Source: Sphingobacteriales bacterium (lineage in GTDB: Bacteria > Bacteroidota > Bacteroidia > Chitinophagales > Chitinophagaceae). Taken from it: DNA of 64,000 nucleotides. Positions 16,601 to 25,267 of the stretch are shown in pieces. The DNA lies in contig SEFP01000001.1 in the NCBI GenBank assembly GCA_004144185.1, positions 558,001 to 622,000 on the forward strand, given 5' to 3'. The translations under genes and the position numbers were made by a program. Every line of letters begins with the position of its first letter. Within the stretch, counting starts at the first letter, position 1. The notes under the pieces are model-generated. The model was given only the letters and a program-made list of their open reading frames with translations, searched no databases and was not told where the DNA came from.

Positions 16601-18205
16601 GCTGCCGTTGTTAAAGGCAATACTGTACGGCGCGAGGCCACCGGAAGGTGTAATGGTTACCTGGGCATCGGTGCCGCCAAAACAGGTAGGCGCCCGGCCA
16701 CTGGTAATCACTGCCGGTTTTACCGGTGCCGCCAGCGTAAAACTCATTGTATCGGTACAGCCTGCGGTATCCACTACGGTTACTCGATACGTCCCCGGAT
16801 CCAGGGAATCTGTCTGGGCGGTATTGAGCGCGGTATAGGTCCGCACAGAAGTTCCCCCGGCACTGGTAATAACTACGTTACGCGGGTCCGGGCCACTGGG
16901 GGTCAGAGTGAAGACCGCTTTGGCCACGCAGGTAGCCGCCGACACCAGGGTAAAGGTGTAGCCGGGACGGGGTGCAATGTGAACCCGGTATGCACGCGAG
17001 CGCTTGCTCGACAGCGGACATCCGGCATCGGTATACGTCAGGTAGAACAGATAATCTCCGGCGGTTACCCCGGTTGTATTCCAGTTAAAGCGCACGATCG
17101 GACTGACCGTTCCGTTGTTGGTAACCGTGATGGTAGCCCCGGCAGGCAACCCGGCATACGTAACCGTGATAGGGTCGCCGTTTGGATCTATCGGGTTCAG
17201 GTTAAACCCGATTGCACCCGCAGCGCCACAGGCGTTGATGGTCGCGCTGTCCCGGATGGAGGCTCCGGATGCATTGGCCGGCGAGGCGTTAGGAGCGGTA
17301 TTGTTGCAACCATTCAGCACCACAAAGGTCATTTCCCGCATACTGCTACCAACCAGCACTCCATTCCGGTACTCACTTACTTTGTTGACCACAAGCGACT
17401 GCTGGGACAAGTTGGGCGTAAAATCCAGCTGACCGGTTACGGTGCTAAAATTGATACTGCCATTTACCGCCAGTGGAGCCGTCGCACTGAATCCGGAAAC
17501 ATATGTTACGGGGCCGCTTAAAGCACCATTTACGCTTTGCAGCCCTGACACCAGTGCAAACGCCAGCGAGTCGGTATTGGGATCTACCGCACCCGGATTG
17601 TACCCCTGGGGGATGTTTACACAGAAAAAGGGCGTCGGAATAGTCGTATAGGTAGGCGAAGAATTGGTGGCCCCACTCAGGTTATTCAACGTCGCTTCCA
17701 AACCCATAATCGAGCCGTTTGCACCCTGTACAATGTTATTGATATTGTTGGACCGTCCGGCAGAGCTGCTGATGAGTTCACCCGCAAATACAAAGCGCCA
17801 GTTGGCCGAGGCCGATGGCACGGTGATCAGATTGGTGTACCGGAATCGCTTTACCCCCGGATTGGTACCACCGTTGCAACTCGTTGAGCTGAGCTGGGAC
17901 GGACAGACGGGAGACACCTCTACACCGGGGCCTTGCAGAAGCAAACTTGTGAAGGTTCCCTGCAACGTGTTTCCGTTGTACAAATAGATCCGCGGATTGG
18001 CGGTCGTAAACGAAGGAAAGGTCTGTCCGCTGCAATCACCGTAGACATCCAGATATACCCGGTAGCTGTTGCCCGACTGATACTGATAATACAGATCAGC
18101 ACCATAGATATGACTGGCCTGTGCCGTACGGCTGGCAGCCAGCAACCAAAACACACACAGACACAGCACCCGCAGGAGCGCACCATTTTTAAAAAAAACC
18201 TTCAC
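13637..18205 (-). CDS. SprB-repeat cell-surface adhesin with gliding-type (type B) T9SS sorting domain
   Basis: A 1522-residue exported protein. It opens with a signal peptide (LLRVLCLCVFWLLAASRTAQA), then a 450-residue N-terminal region of the kind beginning SHIYGADLYYQYQSGNSYRV found in large Bacteroidota surface proteins. Twelve SprB-like repeats of about 77 residues follow, each with a Cys, a GGSDGSI-type turn and a GGTxPYxYxL strand. The end (FIPTAFTPNADGTNDTW ... LKGDLTLIR-like tail) is the gliding motility-associated C-terminal domain used by T9SS for cell-surface attachment. SprB-type proteins are the moving adhesins of gliding cells, but many non-gliders carry them. Start is GTG 18205, followed at codons 3-5 by eight T in a row, a possible slippage site. 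Confidence 0.9.
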   Translation of the reverse strand: MKVFFKNGALLRVLCLCVFWLLAASRTAQASHIYGADLYYQYQSGNSYRVYLDVYGDCSGQTFPSFTTANPRIYLYNGNTLQGTFTSLLLQGPGVEVSPVCPSQLSSTSCNGGTNPGVKRFRYTNLITVPSASANWRFVFAGELISSSAGRSNNINNIVQGANGSIMGLEATLNNLSGATNSSPTYTTIPTPFFCVNIPQGYNPGAVDPNTDSLAFALVSGLQSVNGALSGPVTYVSGFSATAPLAVNGSINFSTVTGQLDFTPNLSQQSLVVNKVSEYRNGVLVGSSMREMTFVVLNGCNNTAPNASPANASGASIRDSATINACGAAGAIGFNLNPIDPNGDPITVTYAGLPAGATITVTNNGTVSPIVRFNWNTTGVTAGDYLFYLTYTDAGCPLSSKRSRAYRVHIAPRPGYTFTLVSAATCVAKAVFTLTPSGPDPRNVVITSAGGTSVRTYTALNTAQTDSLDPGTYRVTVVDTAGCTDTMSFTLAAPVKPAVITSGRAPTCFGGTDAQVTITPSGGLAPYSIAFNNGSFGSVNTFNGLPAGSYRVQVRDAQQCVLDTTIVVADTTQIVAGYAATLPPCNAYASGRIQLAASNGIAPYQYALNTGAYSASGVFNGLASGTYTLHIRDARGCIKDTVAILPDSIRVQAVATIDSVRCFGGSDGVVRLFASGATAPYRFAVGAGTYSTNHVFPGLPGGPAAFHVKDSNNCFLDTTIVVPQPTPVVASRIVTDVTCYGLTNGAVSVVGSGGTPGYQYSLNGGALSLSGTYSGLAAGIYQVRIWDSHSCDLTVTDTVKQPAVLRFTLVVQNPSCFNTSNGTIYVNGSGGNLPYSYSLDGGPYGAANSFTGIAAGSHIVRLQDAKGCLYDSTITLQSPTRIVMNATVRTSTCLALSNGVVTLGATGGVPGYQFQKNGGGFSANAVYPNLAAGTYIFSVRDANGCIVDTTLIVRDSITIHANTAIVNARCLDSAGGSITLSGTGGVGPYTYVLNTALPSPNNVFTNLYAGSYTIRIQDAIGCLLDTVVTVTQPARLTPQVTLTPPDCNGGSNGSITLSQTGGTRPYQYALGTGSYTINPTFGGLAAGLYAFHLVDSNGCRADTAVTLSQPTPVNYTGLTFQNISCYGGSDGSITVSGTGGTPGYTYALNNGAYGTGSTFNNLPAQSYTIHIRDANNCQRDVSLMLTQPVPITFTGVQIQMPTCEGYTDGAIQFGGQGGTSPYQYALNNGSFGSATTFTTLGAGTYTLSLKDANGCLRDTTIQLVGFPPVVLAGLTSTLPQCYGQANGVITVTATGGIPPLTYQMTSPRQVSGTTGGVFNELATGSYRFRIADSKGCFADTATTLGQPDLLTITTTAKPNDCIGFDTDGQVRVTVKGGTLPYTYLWMGGDGKTYPQSQVSGLANGTYRVVVRDVNDCSDSASVAIAYDDCCKPFIPTAFTPNADGTNDTWQIQYKGDITLDFVAVYNRFGQEVFRANSLNSAWDGTFGGLPCDMGAYYYMIKLKCGNKGNTILDFKGDLTLIR
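13920..16740 (-). repeat. Twelve tandem SprB-like repeats, period about 230 bp
   Basis: The repeat cysteines lie near 16683, 16446, 16218, 15988, 15762, 15528, 15298, 15066, 14832, 14600, 14366 and 14122, a spacing of about 225-245 bp. Units are diverged at DNA level, so the array is old rather than freshly expanded. Confidence 0.8.
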
Positions 18206-18275
18206 GGAATGGTATAAATTAAATCAAACGAATGAAAAGAAATGTCAACTAAAGACCTACTGGAAATCCAGACAC

Positions 18276-18404
18276 CAAAAAAGCCAAACCGTTTGGTGAA
18301 GGCTTCTGAATGGAAGCCGGTGCTCACAAATTTATTTCGTTTAATGAGTATTTCATAACATTTTAAACACAATCGGAGCAAAAGCCGCTTTTGGCGGCTT
18401 TTTG
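18276..18404. other. Two opposed terminator-like hairpins between divergent genes
   Basis: This fills most of the gap between the divergent genes starting at 18205 and 18504. On the minus strand a hairpin GGCTTC/GAAGCC (18300-18317) is followed by CCAAAC/GTTTGG and six T (about 18280-18296). On the plus strand AAAGCCGC/GGCGGCTTT ends in five T (about 18380-18403). Each would stop transcripts entering from the gap itself, so a small RNA or a leader attenuator is possible. They may also be remnants of a lost gene. Confidence 0.35.
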
Positions 18405-18461
18405 ATGCTCCTGCCGGCGTTTCGGCGACCGGTTTCCGGTGGAGGAATCGGGGCCTGCCTG

Positions 18462-18469
18462 TACTTTTG
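18462..18469 (+). promoter_or_regulatory. -7 box TACTTTTG upstream of the GHL10 gene
   Basis: TAnnTTTG match 34 nt before ATG 18504, followed by GCGCC as at many genes in this window. Confidence 0.5.
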
Positions 18470-18503
18470 CGCCCCTTTGCTATTCTCCCCTTCTTAGCCT
18501 GTT

Positions 18504-20036
18504 ATGTATATGAGGTTTTTAGTTCCATTGCTGTGGCTGCTCCTGCTCCCGGCCTACCTACCGGCGCAGATTCCAGAACCCTGGTTGCTGCCCAAACGGG
18601 AATTCCGGGCCGCCTGGGTAGCCACGGTTTCCAACATCGACTGGCCGTCCAAACCCGGTCTGCCGGTTGAAGCCCAAAAAGCAGAAGCCATTCAGCAGCT
18701 GGACCGCCTGCGCAGTATGGGATGCAATGCGGTTATCTTCCAGGTGCGTCCGGCCGCCGATGCCTTTTACCAGAGCCCCTATGAACCCTGGAGCCGGTTT
18801 CTGACGGGTAAGCAAGGACGCGCGCCGGATCCGTACTACGATCCATTGCAGTTCTGGATCGAGGAAGCGCACAAGCGCCACATGGAGCTGCATGCCTGGT
18901 TCAATCCGTTCCGGGCGCTCACCGACAGCAAGAAAAACCCCAATCCGGAAACGCACGTGACCCGTACCCAGCCGCAGTGGGTCATTAATTATGGTGGCAA
19001 ATCGTATCTGGACCCCGGCATTCCGGACGCCCGCGCGTACACGCTCCAGGTCATTGCCGACTGCGCCCGCCGGTATGATATCGATGCGGTTCATATAGAC
19101 GATTATTTTTACCCTTACAAAGTAGCCGGTCAGGAATTCGGTGACGGCGGCTCCTATGCCCGCTACAATTCCGGAAATCTGGGTCGCGCCGACTGGCGTC
19201 GTTCCAATGTAAACGCGTTCATTCAGGCGATGCATGATTCAGTCCGGGCCATCAAACCCTGGGTTAAGGTCGGTATCTCGCCGTTTGGTGTCTGGCGCAG
19301 CCGGGCTAAAGATTCCCTCCGCGGATCGGATACCCGGCCTACAACCACGACCAACTACGACGATCTGTATGCCGATGTGCTGCTGTGGCAGGAAAAAGGC
19401 TGGGCCGATTACCTGCTTCCGCAACTGTATTGGGAGCATGGTCACCGTTCAGCACCGTTTGAAGTGTTATTGCCTTGGTGGAACCAGTGGAAATACAGCC
19501 GGCATGTGTATTATGGTCTGGGCGTGTACCGGATGGCAGAACCCAACAGTCCGGCAACCTGGCGGAGCCCGGCGGAAATTTTGGCGCAGATCCGGGCCAT
19601 CCGGAAGCTGAAAACGTCCAGTGGATTTGCGTTTTACAGCGCCGTTTCATTCAGCAAGATTCCCCATGCGCTGTCCGACTCGCTGATGCAGCTATACACG
19701 CCGACGATTGCCTTGCCACCGGCGATGCCCTGGCTGGGCAAGACTGCACCGGCGATTCCGGCCGGACTGCGTGTTACAGCCGATGCCGGAACCGCCTCTT
19801 TACAGTGGCAGCCCATTGCTGCGGCCGGTCGCGAACCGATCCGGTATGCCGTTTACCGGTTTGCCGCCAATGAACCCATCAATACCGAGCGCTCCGAGCG
19901 GCTTGTAGCGCTGACGCATACGCCTTCTTATGTGGACGAATTCCGGCCCCGCACCGGTTCGGTGGTGTATGTGGTAACGGCGCTCGACCGGCTCTGGAAC
20001 GAAAGTGCTCCCTCGGCCATCGTGCAGCGACCGTAG
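18504..20036 (+). CDS. Secreted GHL10 (DUF187) glycoside hydrolase-like protein with Fn3 tail
   Basis: A 510-residue exported protein. Residues 1-21 are a signal peptide ending PAYLPAQ. Residues about 32-370 form the GHL10 TIM barrel: EFRAAWVATVSNIDWPS at its start, AVIFQVRPAADAFY, LHAWFNPFR, IDAVHIDDYFYPY (likely catalytic Asp pair) and VKVGISPFGVWR. Residues about 410-505 look like a fibronectin type III domain (PAGLRVTADAGTASLQWQP). E. coli YddW (DigH) of this family cuts denuded peptidoglycan glycan strands; a cell-wall role is a fair guess here. ATG 18504 or 18510 could start it. Confidence 0.9.
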   Translation: MYMRFLVPLLWLLLLPAYLPAQIPEPWLLPKREFRAAWVATVSNIDWPSKPGLPVEAQKAEAIQQLDRLRSMGCNAVIFQVRPAADAFYQSPYEPWSRFLTGKQGRAPDPYYDPLQFWIEEAHKRHMELHAWFNPFRALTDSKKNPNPETHVTRTQPQWVINYGGKSYLDPGIPDARAYTLQVIADCARRYDIDAVHIDDYFYPYKVAGQEFGDGGSYARYNSGNLGRADWRRSNVNAFIQAMHDSVRAIKPWVKVGISPFGVWRSRAKDSLRGSDTRPTTTTNYDDLYADVLLWQEKGWADYLLPQLYWEHGHRSAPFEVLLPWWNQWKYSRHVYYGLGVYRMAEPNSPATWRSPAEILAQIRAIRKLKTSSGFAFYSAVSFSKIPHALSDSLMQLYTPTIALPPAMPWLGKTAPAIPAGLRVTADAGTASLQWQPIAAAGREPIRYAVYRFAANEPINTERSERLVALTHTPSYVDEFRPRTGSVVYVVTALDRLWNESAPSAIVQRP

Positions 20037-20110
20037 GTTCCGGAAACGCAGGTACGGCCGAATGAACAGCAGCATTTCCGGTTGCTGTTTTGATAGCAAG
20101 TTCTCCGGTG

Positions 20111-20118
20111 TATCTTTA
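20111..20118 (+). promoter_or_regulatory. -7 box TATCTTTA of the 20131 lipoprotein gene
   Basis: One mismatch to TAnnTTTG; ends 12 nt before ATG 20131. Confidence 0.45.
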
Positions 20119-20130
20119 GCCTTCTTCCTC

Positions 20131-20553
20131 ATGAAAGCGTTCTACCTCTCTGTTGCTTTGACCGCCATTGTACTGGCAGGCTGCTCCAAAAATGACGATA
20201 CCAAGACCGGTACGATAGCGGGTGCTGGTGGTCCGGCCTCGATTCGGGTCTCGCTGGTGCGGGATGGGGTGCCGGTAGACAGCGGCCGGGTACGCATCCG
20301 ATACAATGCCAGCTCGGCTCCGTCCAACCCATATGGCTGGAATGACAGTGCCGATGTGGTCCGCTTTGAATCGTCGCCGGCACAGGCCTTGTTTCCGAGA
20401 CTGCGCAGAGGCCAGTATTTCATAGATGCTACCGGCTATCTGCCGCTGACAGCCTTCAACAACCCACGGATTGCGACCGGCAGTGTAGCGTATCTGCTCA
20501 CCGATTCGACAGCCGTGAATGTGGTCATTCCACTCGACAAACTCGTTCCCTAA
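20131..20553 (+). CDS. Lipoprotein of unknown function
   Basis: A 140-residue lipoprotein: signal peptide with lipobox VLAGC, cysteine followed by SKNDD. The mature chain (SIRVSLVRDGVPVDSGRVRIRYNAS ... QYFIDATGYL) has the alternating strands of a carboxypeptidase-regulatory-like or transthyretin-like beta-sandwich, which fits an outer-membrane or periplasmic structural role. No catalytic residues are visible. ATG 20131 is chosen because the signal peptide starts there and a promoter box lies just upstream; the frame is open from 20005. Confidence 0.75.
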   Translation: MKAFYLSVALTAIVLAGCSKNDDTKTGTIAGAGGPASIRVSLVRDGVPVDSGRVRIRYNASSAPSNPYGWNDSADVVRFESSPAQALFPRLRRGQYFIDATGYLPLTAFNNPRIATGSVAYLLTDSTAVNVVIPLDKLVP

Positions 20554-20587
20554 CAGCACGCATTTAGCGCTGTTTTCAGGCATTTCC

Positions 20588-20622
20588 CGCTTCCGGAATT
20601 TAAGGTTCCGGAAGCGTTTTTT
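20588..20622 (+). terminator. Terminator made of two inverted TTCCGGAA copies
   Basis: Arms 20588-20598 and 20606-20616 each contain a whole TTCCGGAA plus GCG, with a 7-nt loop and six T. It ends the lipoprotein transcript and is the clearest example of the octamer forming a terminator. Confidence 0.85.
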
Positions 20623-20638
20623 ATGGGGCTGATTTCGG

Positions 20639-20646
20639 TATCTTTG
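20639..20646 (+). promoter_or_regulatory. -7 box TATCTTTG of the TPR gene
   Basis: Exact TAnnTTTG match, 17 nt before ATG 20664. Confidence 0.6.
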
Positions 20647-20663
20647 GTAAAAGACCGTGATTT

Positions 20664-22082
20664 ATGTTTGATGACGACGAGTATCTGGATGATGATCATG
20701 CTTCCATGGAAGCATTGCTGGAGCGGTTTGAAGCAGTCAAAGCAGGTGAAAGTAGCGGTATGTTGGACGAGGAAGATTTTGAAAAGCTGGCCGAGTATTT
20801 TTTCCAAAATAACAACGAAGAACAGGCGCTTCTGGCCTGCAATATTGCCCGGACCTATTATCCGTTTTCCACTTCAGTGATGCTGTTGAAAGCCGAGATT
20901 TTATCGGCTTCCCAGAAGTATGGTCAGGCGCTGAAAGTACTGGATGAACTGGAGCAGTACGACGCCCATAATATCGACAGTGTACTGCTACGGTCGGATA
21001 TCCTGGTCAGCCAGTTTAAGTATGATGCGGCGGCCCTCTGGCTGGAAGGCGAAGCCCCACATTTTAAAGGCCGGGAACTGGTTGAGTTGTTGCTGGAACT
21101 GGCCGATGTCTATGACGAAGGGGAATCCTTTGAACTGGTATTTGAAACGCTGAAGCGCATCATTGCTATGGCGCCCCGCCATGAGGAAGCGTTGCAGAAA
21201 ATTTGCTTCTGGGCCGAGTTTACCGGTCGCCTCGAAGAGAGTATAGCCCTTCATCAGGCCATCACCGAAAAAGATCCGTACAACGCGCTGGCCTGGTTTA
21301 ATCTGGGTGCCGCCTATCAGGGCCTGAAGCTCTGGGAGAAAGCGATTGATGCCTATGAGTTCTGCGTGGCCATTGACGAGAATTTTGAATTTGCGTACCG
21401 TAATATGGCTGATGCCTACATGAGGCTTAAATGGTACGAGCGGGCGGTTGAAGTGCTGGAAAAACACCTCGAAATTGCCAAGCCTGAAGACGTGATCTAC
21501 GAGGCCATGGGCTACTGCTGGGAAAAGCAAAAGCAATATTCCAAAGCCCGTCACTACTACCGGCAGGCTTCCAAACTCTCTCCGCAGGACGACGGCATCT
21601 TTTACAAGATCGGCGAAACCTATGCGCGGGAAGAAGACTGGGAGAAAGCGGCCAAGGCCTTTGGGGTGGCGCTGAACCTGGACAAAGACAACGCCGGCTA
21701 CTGCATGGCGCTGGGCAACTGCCTGATGGCGATGGGTGCGGTGAGTGAAGCCTTGGTATGCCTGCTCAATGCCGTACGGCTCAAGCCTCAAAACAAAACC
21801 ACCTGGACCACCCTGATCCGGGGATTGTATATGGGCGGCTATTATGAAGAGGGACTGACGCAACTGGAGATTGCCCGCGAGCATTTGGGGGATAAGCCCG
21901 ACCTGCGCTACTATGATGCGGCCCTGCTGCTGGAGATGGGTAAAAGCAAAGAAGCGGTCCTACAGTTGGAACAGGCGCTGAGTGGGGCTCCCAACCGGCT
22001 TAAGATCTTTACTGATCTCAATCCCGATTACCTGCGCCGCTCCGCCGTGAGTGAGTTGGTGGCCCGGTACAAACGGAAGTAG
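20664..22082 (+). CDS. Tetratricopeptide repeat (TPR) protein
   Basis: A 472-residue, acidic, all-helical protein with no signal peptide, so cytoplasmic. After an Asp-rich start (FDDDEYLDDD) it contains at least eight TPR units; the clearest is ALAWFNLGAAYQGLKLWEKA followed by FAYRNMADAYMRLKWYERA, and IFYKIGETYAREEDWEKA. TPR proteins are scaffolds; no partner domain is fused here. It is a single gene between its own promoter and terminator. Similar proteins are widely conserved in Bacteroidota but without a known role. Confidence 0.88.
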   Translation: MFDDDEYLDDDHASMEALLERFEAVKAGESSGMLDEEDFEKLAEYFFQNNNEEQALLACNIARTYYPFSTSVMLLKAEILSASQKYGQALKVLDELEQYDAHNIDSVLLRSDILVSQFKYDAAALWLEGEAPHFKGRELVELLLELADVYDEGESFELVFETLKRIIAMAPRHEEALQKICFWAEFTGRLEESIALHQAITEKDPYNALAWFNLGAAYQGLKLWEKAIDAYEFCVAIDENFEFAYRNMADAYMRLKWYERAVEVLEKHLEIAKPEDVIYEAMGYCWEKQKQYSKARHYYRQASKLSPQDDGIFYKIGETYAREEDWEKAAKAFGVALNLDKDNAGYCMALGNCLMAMGAVSEALVCLLNAVRLKPQNKTTWTTLIRGLYMGGYYEEGLTQLEIAREHLGDKPDLRYYDAALLLEMGKSKEAVLQLEQALSGAPNRLKIFTDLNPDYLRRSAVSELVARYKRK

Positions 22083-22102
22083 AAATTTTCCGGAAAAAAT
22101 TT

Positions 22103-22142
22103 AAAAGAGAACACCGACCAGTTATGGCCGGTGTTCTCTTTT
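22103..22142 (+). terminator. Rho-independent terminator after the TPR gene
   Basis: Fourteen-bp perfect stem 22103-22116 with 22129-22142, 12-nt loop, ending in TTTT. Confidence 0.75.
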
Positions 22143-22263
22143 AATGCATTTGCATCCTTCGTAAATTCGATTTGAATGGATAAGCCGCTACCGCCTGCAA
22201 AACAAGATCCAATGAAGCCTCCAAGTCAGTATTTGTTCCGCCTGATGTAACCATCAAGGTCAT

Positions 22264-24002
22264 TTAGAGGTGGATAAATGACTGCACCGATTGTTGGCCG
22301 TTCTGAGCGCGCAGCAACAGGAAGTACTGACCAGCCGGTAACAGACTTACCGGAATCCGGATCTCGCTGCCGTGGGTAGCCGTGCCGGAGAGCTGAATGC
22401 GAATCTGGCCGGTCAGGTCGGCAACCAGCACCTCCCGAAGCAGTATGTCTTCCGGAACGCGAGCAGTCAGGACATCGGTTGCCGGATTGGGCGAAAGGGT
22501 AACCGGAAAGGAGGCCTTGGGAATAAAGTCGGTTACCTGAAGCGCTGCCGTGCTGGTCTTGGCTACGAACAGCGTAAACACGCCGCCTACGGCTCGTTTA
22601 AAACTCCCAAAATTCATAGAATCAGGGCTGGCAGAATACCCCGCTACATAGGCAGCAGCGCCATCGGATGTCAGTACAATTGCATTGCCGTAATCATGCT
22701 GACTTCCACCAGCAAAACGTGCCCAGATAAGACTTCCGGAAGCACTTAGTTTGTAAAGAAACGCATCGGTGCGCGAAGTAGTATTGCCCCACCTGACGGT
22801 ATCAGTTCCCCATGCAGCCGGATCGTAGACGCTTCCGGCACAATACAAATTGTTGGCGGAGTCCGATATTAGCCCACCTACTGAAGCAGACCCACCGCTA
22901 TCTCTGGCGCCTTTCATCCAAACAGGCTGACCGTTTGCATTAAAGCAAACAATAAAGGGAGTAAACTGACTGCAGAATGGAAGGGTGAATTGCCCGGTAC
23001 CAGCGCTTACACTGCAAAAATAGTTTGCGCCTAATACAGCTATGTTTCCATTGGGTTGCTCTACAATGCCTCCTAAACCGATTGTTCCAGATGTGCCTTG
23101 CCCGCTCTGAGGCAAGTGACCATACACGCCATTACTCCATTTTGCCTTACCACTCGAATCAAACTTTACAAGGTATCCTGTTTCAGTAATCGCACCTGTG
23201 GAACGACTGTTGAGAATGATGGTATCAAACTGAATTGCTCCGGAGAATTGTCCATCCAGATAAATGTCCTGTTTGTCGTTTATATAGCAAGAGCCGAGTA
23301 AACGGCTTCCACGAGCGCCACGAAGCATTTGTACTTTGCCAGTCGCATCCAAACGAGCAACAAAAAAACGCTGCTGTTGCCCCACCATCGACCATCGGCT
23401 GAGTCACCCGGAAGGTATCTATCTGGAAGGTATCTATGTAACTGCCGGTCAGAGCAATCTGTCCTGCTTTATTTACGGATAAGGCCCCAATGGAAGCACC
23501 CTGATTGTTGCCGGTAAAAAAACGACTCCAAAGCCGTTTGCCGGAGGTGTCCAGGCTAAACAGAAATCCATTGTACTGTCCAAGCTCGGTAGGATCGGAA
23601 CTTACCGTGGTGTCGATCAACAGATTTGCATCGGTTACCGGCGGATTTGGGGTTGTAAAGAATCCGTAATTTCCGGCTACATAGAGTCTATCAGAACTAT
23701 CAATTTCCAAATTGTTAGCAAATACTTCACGAATACCATAACCTGTAAAATCTTTTCTCCATATAATAGAGCCTGTTGGTGTGTACTTGATGATGAATGT
23801 GCTTATCTGATGTTGATAAAACGAGTCAACATAAGAGCCCAAAATATATAGATTTCCGGAACGATCTCTTACCATATCGCCCCGCAGTCTGGCCTGCCGG
23901 GTATTGCGGATAGGTCCAAGCCGTCTGCCAGCCACCCATTTGGGCAAATCCGCTCACCCAGGAAAGCAGTCCCATAAACACTCCTAACAAAACCTGTTTC
24001 AT
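22264..24002 (-). pseudogene. Secreted propeller-like protein with T9SS type A domain, broken by two frameshifts
   Basis: Three overlapping open frames on the minus strand make one protein of about 578 residues. ATG 24002 begins a signal peptide (VLLGVFMGLLSWVSGFAQ). The frame shifts at a run of four C (plus strand 23880-23883); removing one base gives QTAGDMVRDRSGNLYILGSY. It shifts again at seven A (23362-23368); removing one gives AAFFVARLDATGKVQ. The rest holds repeated GNLYxxGSY and FLFSLDTSGK units like SBBP/delta-60 beta-propeller repeats, and a T9SS type A tail (SPNPATDVLTARV to SFIHL) ending at 22264. Both lesions are +1 in homopolymers, so true decay, phase variation and assembly error all remain possible. 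Confidence 0.75.
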
Positions 24003-24052
24003 TAAATACAATTTCGAAATTCATCTAAAGTAAATCGCAGGTTCCGGAAACG

Positions 24053-24088
24053 AAAACAGGCTGCTCCATTTCCGGAACAGCCTGTTTC
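24053..24088 (-). terminator. Terminator of the acyl-CoA dehydrogenase gene
   Basis: Ten-bp outer stem (24054-24063 with 24078-24087) followed by TTTT on the minus strand; the loop holds one TTCCGGAA. Confidence 0.7.
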
Positions 24089-24105
24089 AAAACCGCTTTA
24101 AGTTC

Positions 24106-25248
24106 TTATCCTTTCAGCACACTGCGGCTGATAACGATTTTCTGCACTTCGCTGGTGCCTTCGTAGATCTGGGTGATCTTGGCATCGCGGAGCAGACGCT
24201 CAACGTGGAATTCTTTTACGTAGCCGTAGCCGCCGTGGACCTGTACGGCTTCGTTGGTCACCCACTGGGCAATCTCGGATGCATACAACTTAGCCATTGC
24301 CGCCGCCAGATCGTAATCCTGATGCTGGTCTTTCAGCCAGGCGGCTTTGAGGCACAACAAACGGGCGCCTTCAATCGCCGTTGCCATATCGGCCAGCTTA
24401 AATGCAATCGCCTGGTGGTTCATGATCTCGGTACCGAACGCTTTGCGCTCTTTGGAATATTTCAGGGCCAGTTCATACGCACCGGAGGCAATGCCCAGTG
24501 CTTGTGAGGCAATCCCGATCCGGCCACCGGCCAGGGTCTTCATCGCAAACTTAAAGCCGAAACCGTCTTCACCGATCCGGTTTTCCTTCGGCACCTTCAC
24601 ATCCTGAAACATAATGGTGTGGGTATCGGAACCCCGGATGCCTAATTTATTTTCCTTAGCCCCTACGGTTACGCCGGGGGTGTCTTTGTCTACGATCAGG
24701 GCGTTAATGCCTTTATGTCCTTTATCCACATAGGTCTGTGCAATCACCAGATACGTGGACGCGCTGCTACCGTTGGTAATCCAGTTTTTGGTACCGTTGA
24801 GCAGGTAATAGTCGCCCATGTCTTCGGCGGTGGTGCGCTGCGACGTTGCATCCGATCCGGCTTCCGGCTCGCTCAGCAGAAACGCACCGATTTTTTCACC
24901 GGAGGCCAACGGCTTCAGGTATTTTTCCCGCTGCTCGTCGTTGCCGAATGTTTCCAGCCCCCAGCATACCAGCGAGTTATTGACGCTCATACACACCGAG
25001 CAGGAGGCATCGATCTTGGAGATTTCCTCCATTGCCAGCACATAGCTGATCGAGTCCATTCCGGAACCGCCCCATTTCGGGTCGACCATCATCCCCATAA
25101 AGCCCAGTTCACCGAGCTTTTGGATCTGCTCTTTCGGAAATTTTTGCTGCTCATCGCGCTCAATCACGCCGGGCAACAGTTCGGTACGGGCGAAATCACG
25201 GGCGGCGGCCTGTACGGCCAATTGCTCTTCAGAAAGCTGGAAATTCAT
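24106..25248 (-). CDS. Acyl-CoA dehydrogenase, short-chain type
   Basis: A 380-residue FAD enzyme making the trans-2,3 double bond in acyl-CoA during fatty acid or branched amino acid breakdown. Domain order is normal: N-terminal helices ([13 protein letters not shown]), beta domain with [10 protein letters not shown] and [11 protein letters not shown]-terminal helices with the FAD signature [13 protein letters not shown]. The catalytic Glu363 is in [10 protein letters not shown], the position used by short-chain (butyryl-CoA type) enzymes. It is a single gene with its own promoter box (25255-25262, minus) and terminator. Electrons would go to an electron-transfer flavoprotein not in this window. 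Confidence 0.95.
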   Translation of the reverse strand: MNFQLSEEQLAVQAAARDFARTELLPGVIERDEQQKFPKEQIQKLGELGFMGMMVDPKWGGSGMDSISYVLAMEEISKIDASCSVCMSVNNSLVCWGLETFGNDEQREKYLKPLASGEKIGAFLLSEPEAGSDATSQRTTAEDMGDYYLLNGTKNWITNGSSASTYLVIAQTYVDKGHKGINALIVDKDTPGVTVGAKENKLGIRGSDTHTIMFQDVKVPKENRIGEDGFGFKFAMKTLAGGRIGIASQALGIASGAYELALKYSKERKAFGTEIMNHQAIAFKLADMATAIEGARLLCLKAAWLKDQHQDYDLAAAMAKLYASEIAQWVTNEAVQVHGGYGYVKEFHVERLLRDAKITQIYEGTSEVQKIVISRSVLKG

Positions 25249-25254
25249 AGACAG

Positions 25255-25262
25255 CGAAGATA
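25255..25262 (-). promoter_or_regulatory. -7 box TATCTTCG of the acyl-CoA dehydrogenase gene
   Basis: One mismatch to TAnnTTTG; ends 7 nt before ATG 25248, so the leader is nearly absent. The heptamer array lies just upstream. Confidence 0.4.
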
Positions 25263-25267
25263 ATTAA

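Noticed and set aside
15326-17521. 731-codon open frame on the plus strand across the SprB repeats
   Set aside because: It mirrors the repeat structure of the minus-strand adhesin, has no signal, domain or promoter, and its residues (R, G, I, H-rich) are those of an antisense shadow.
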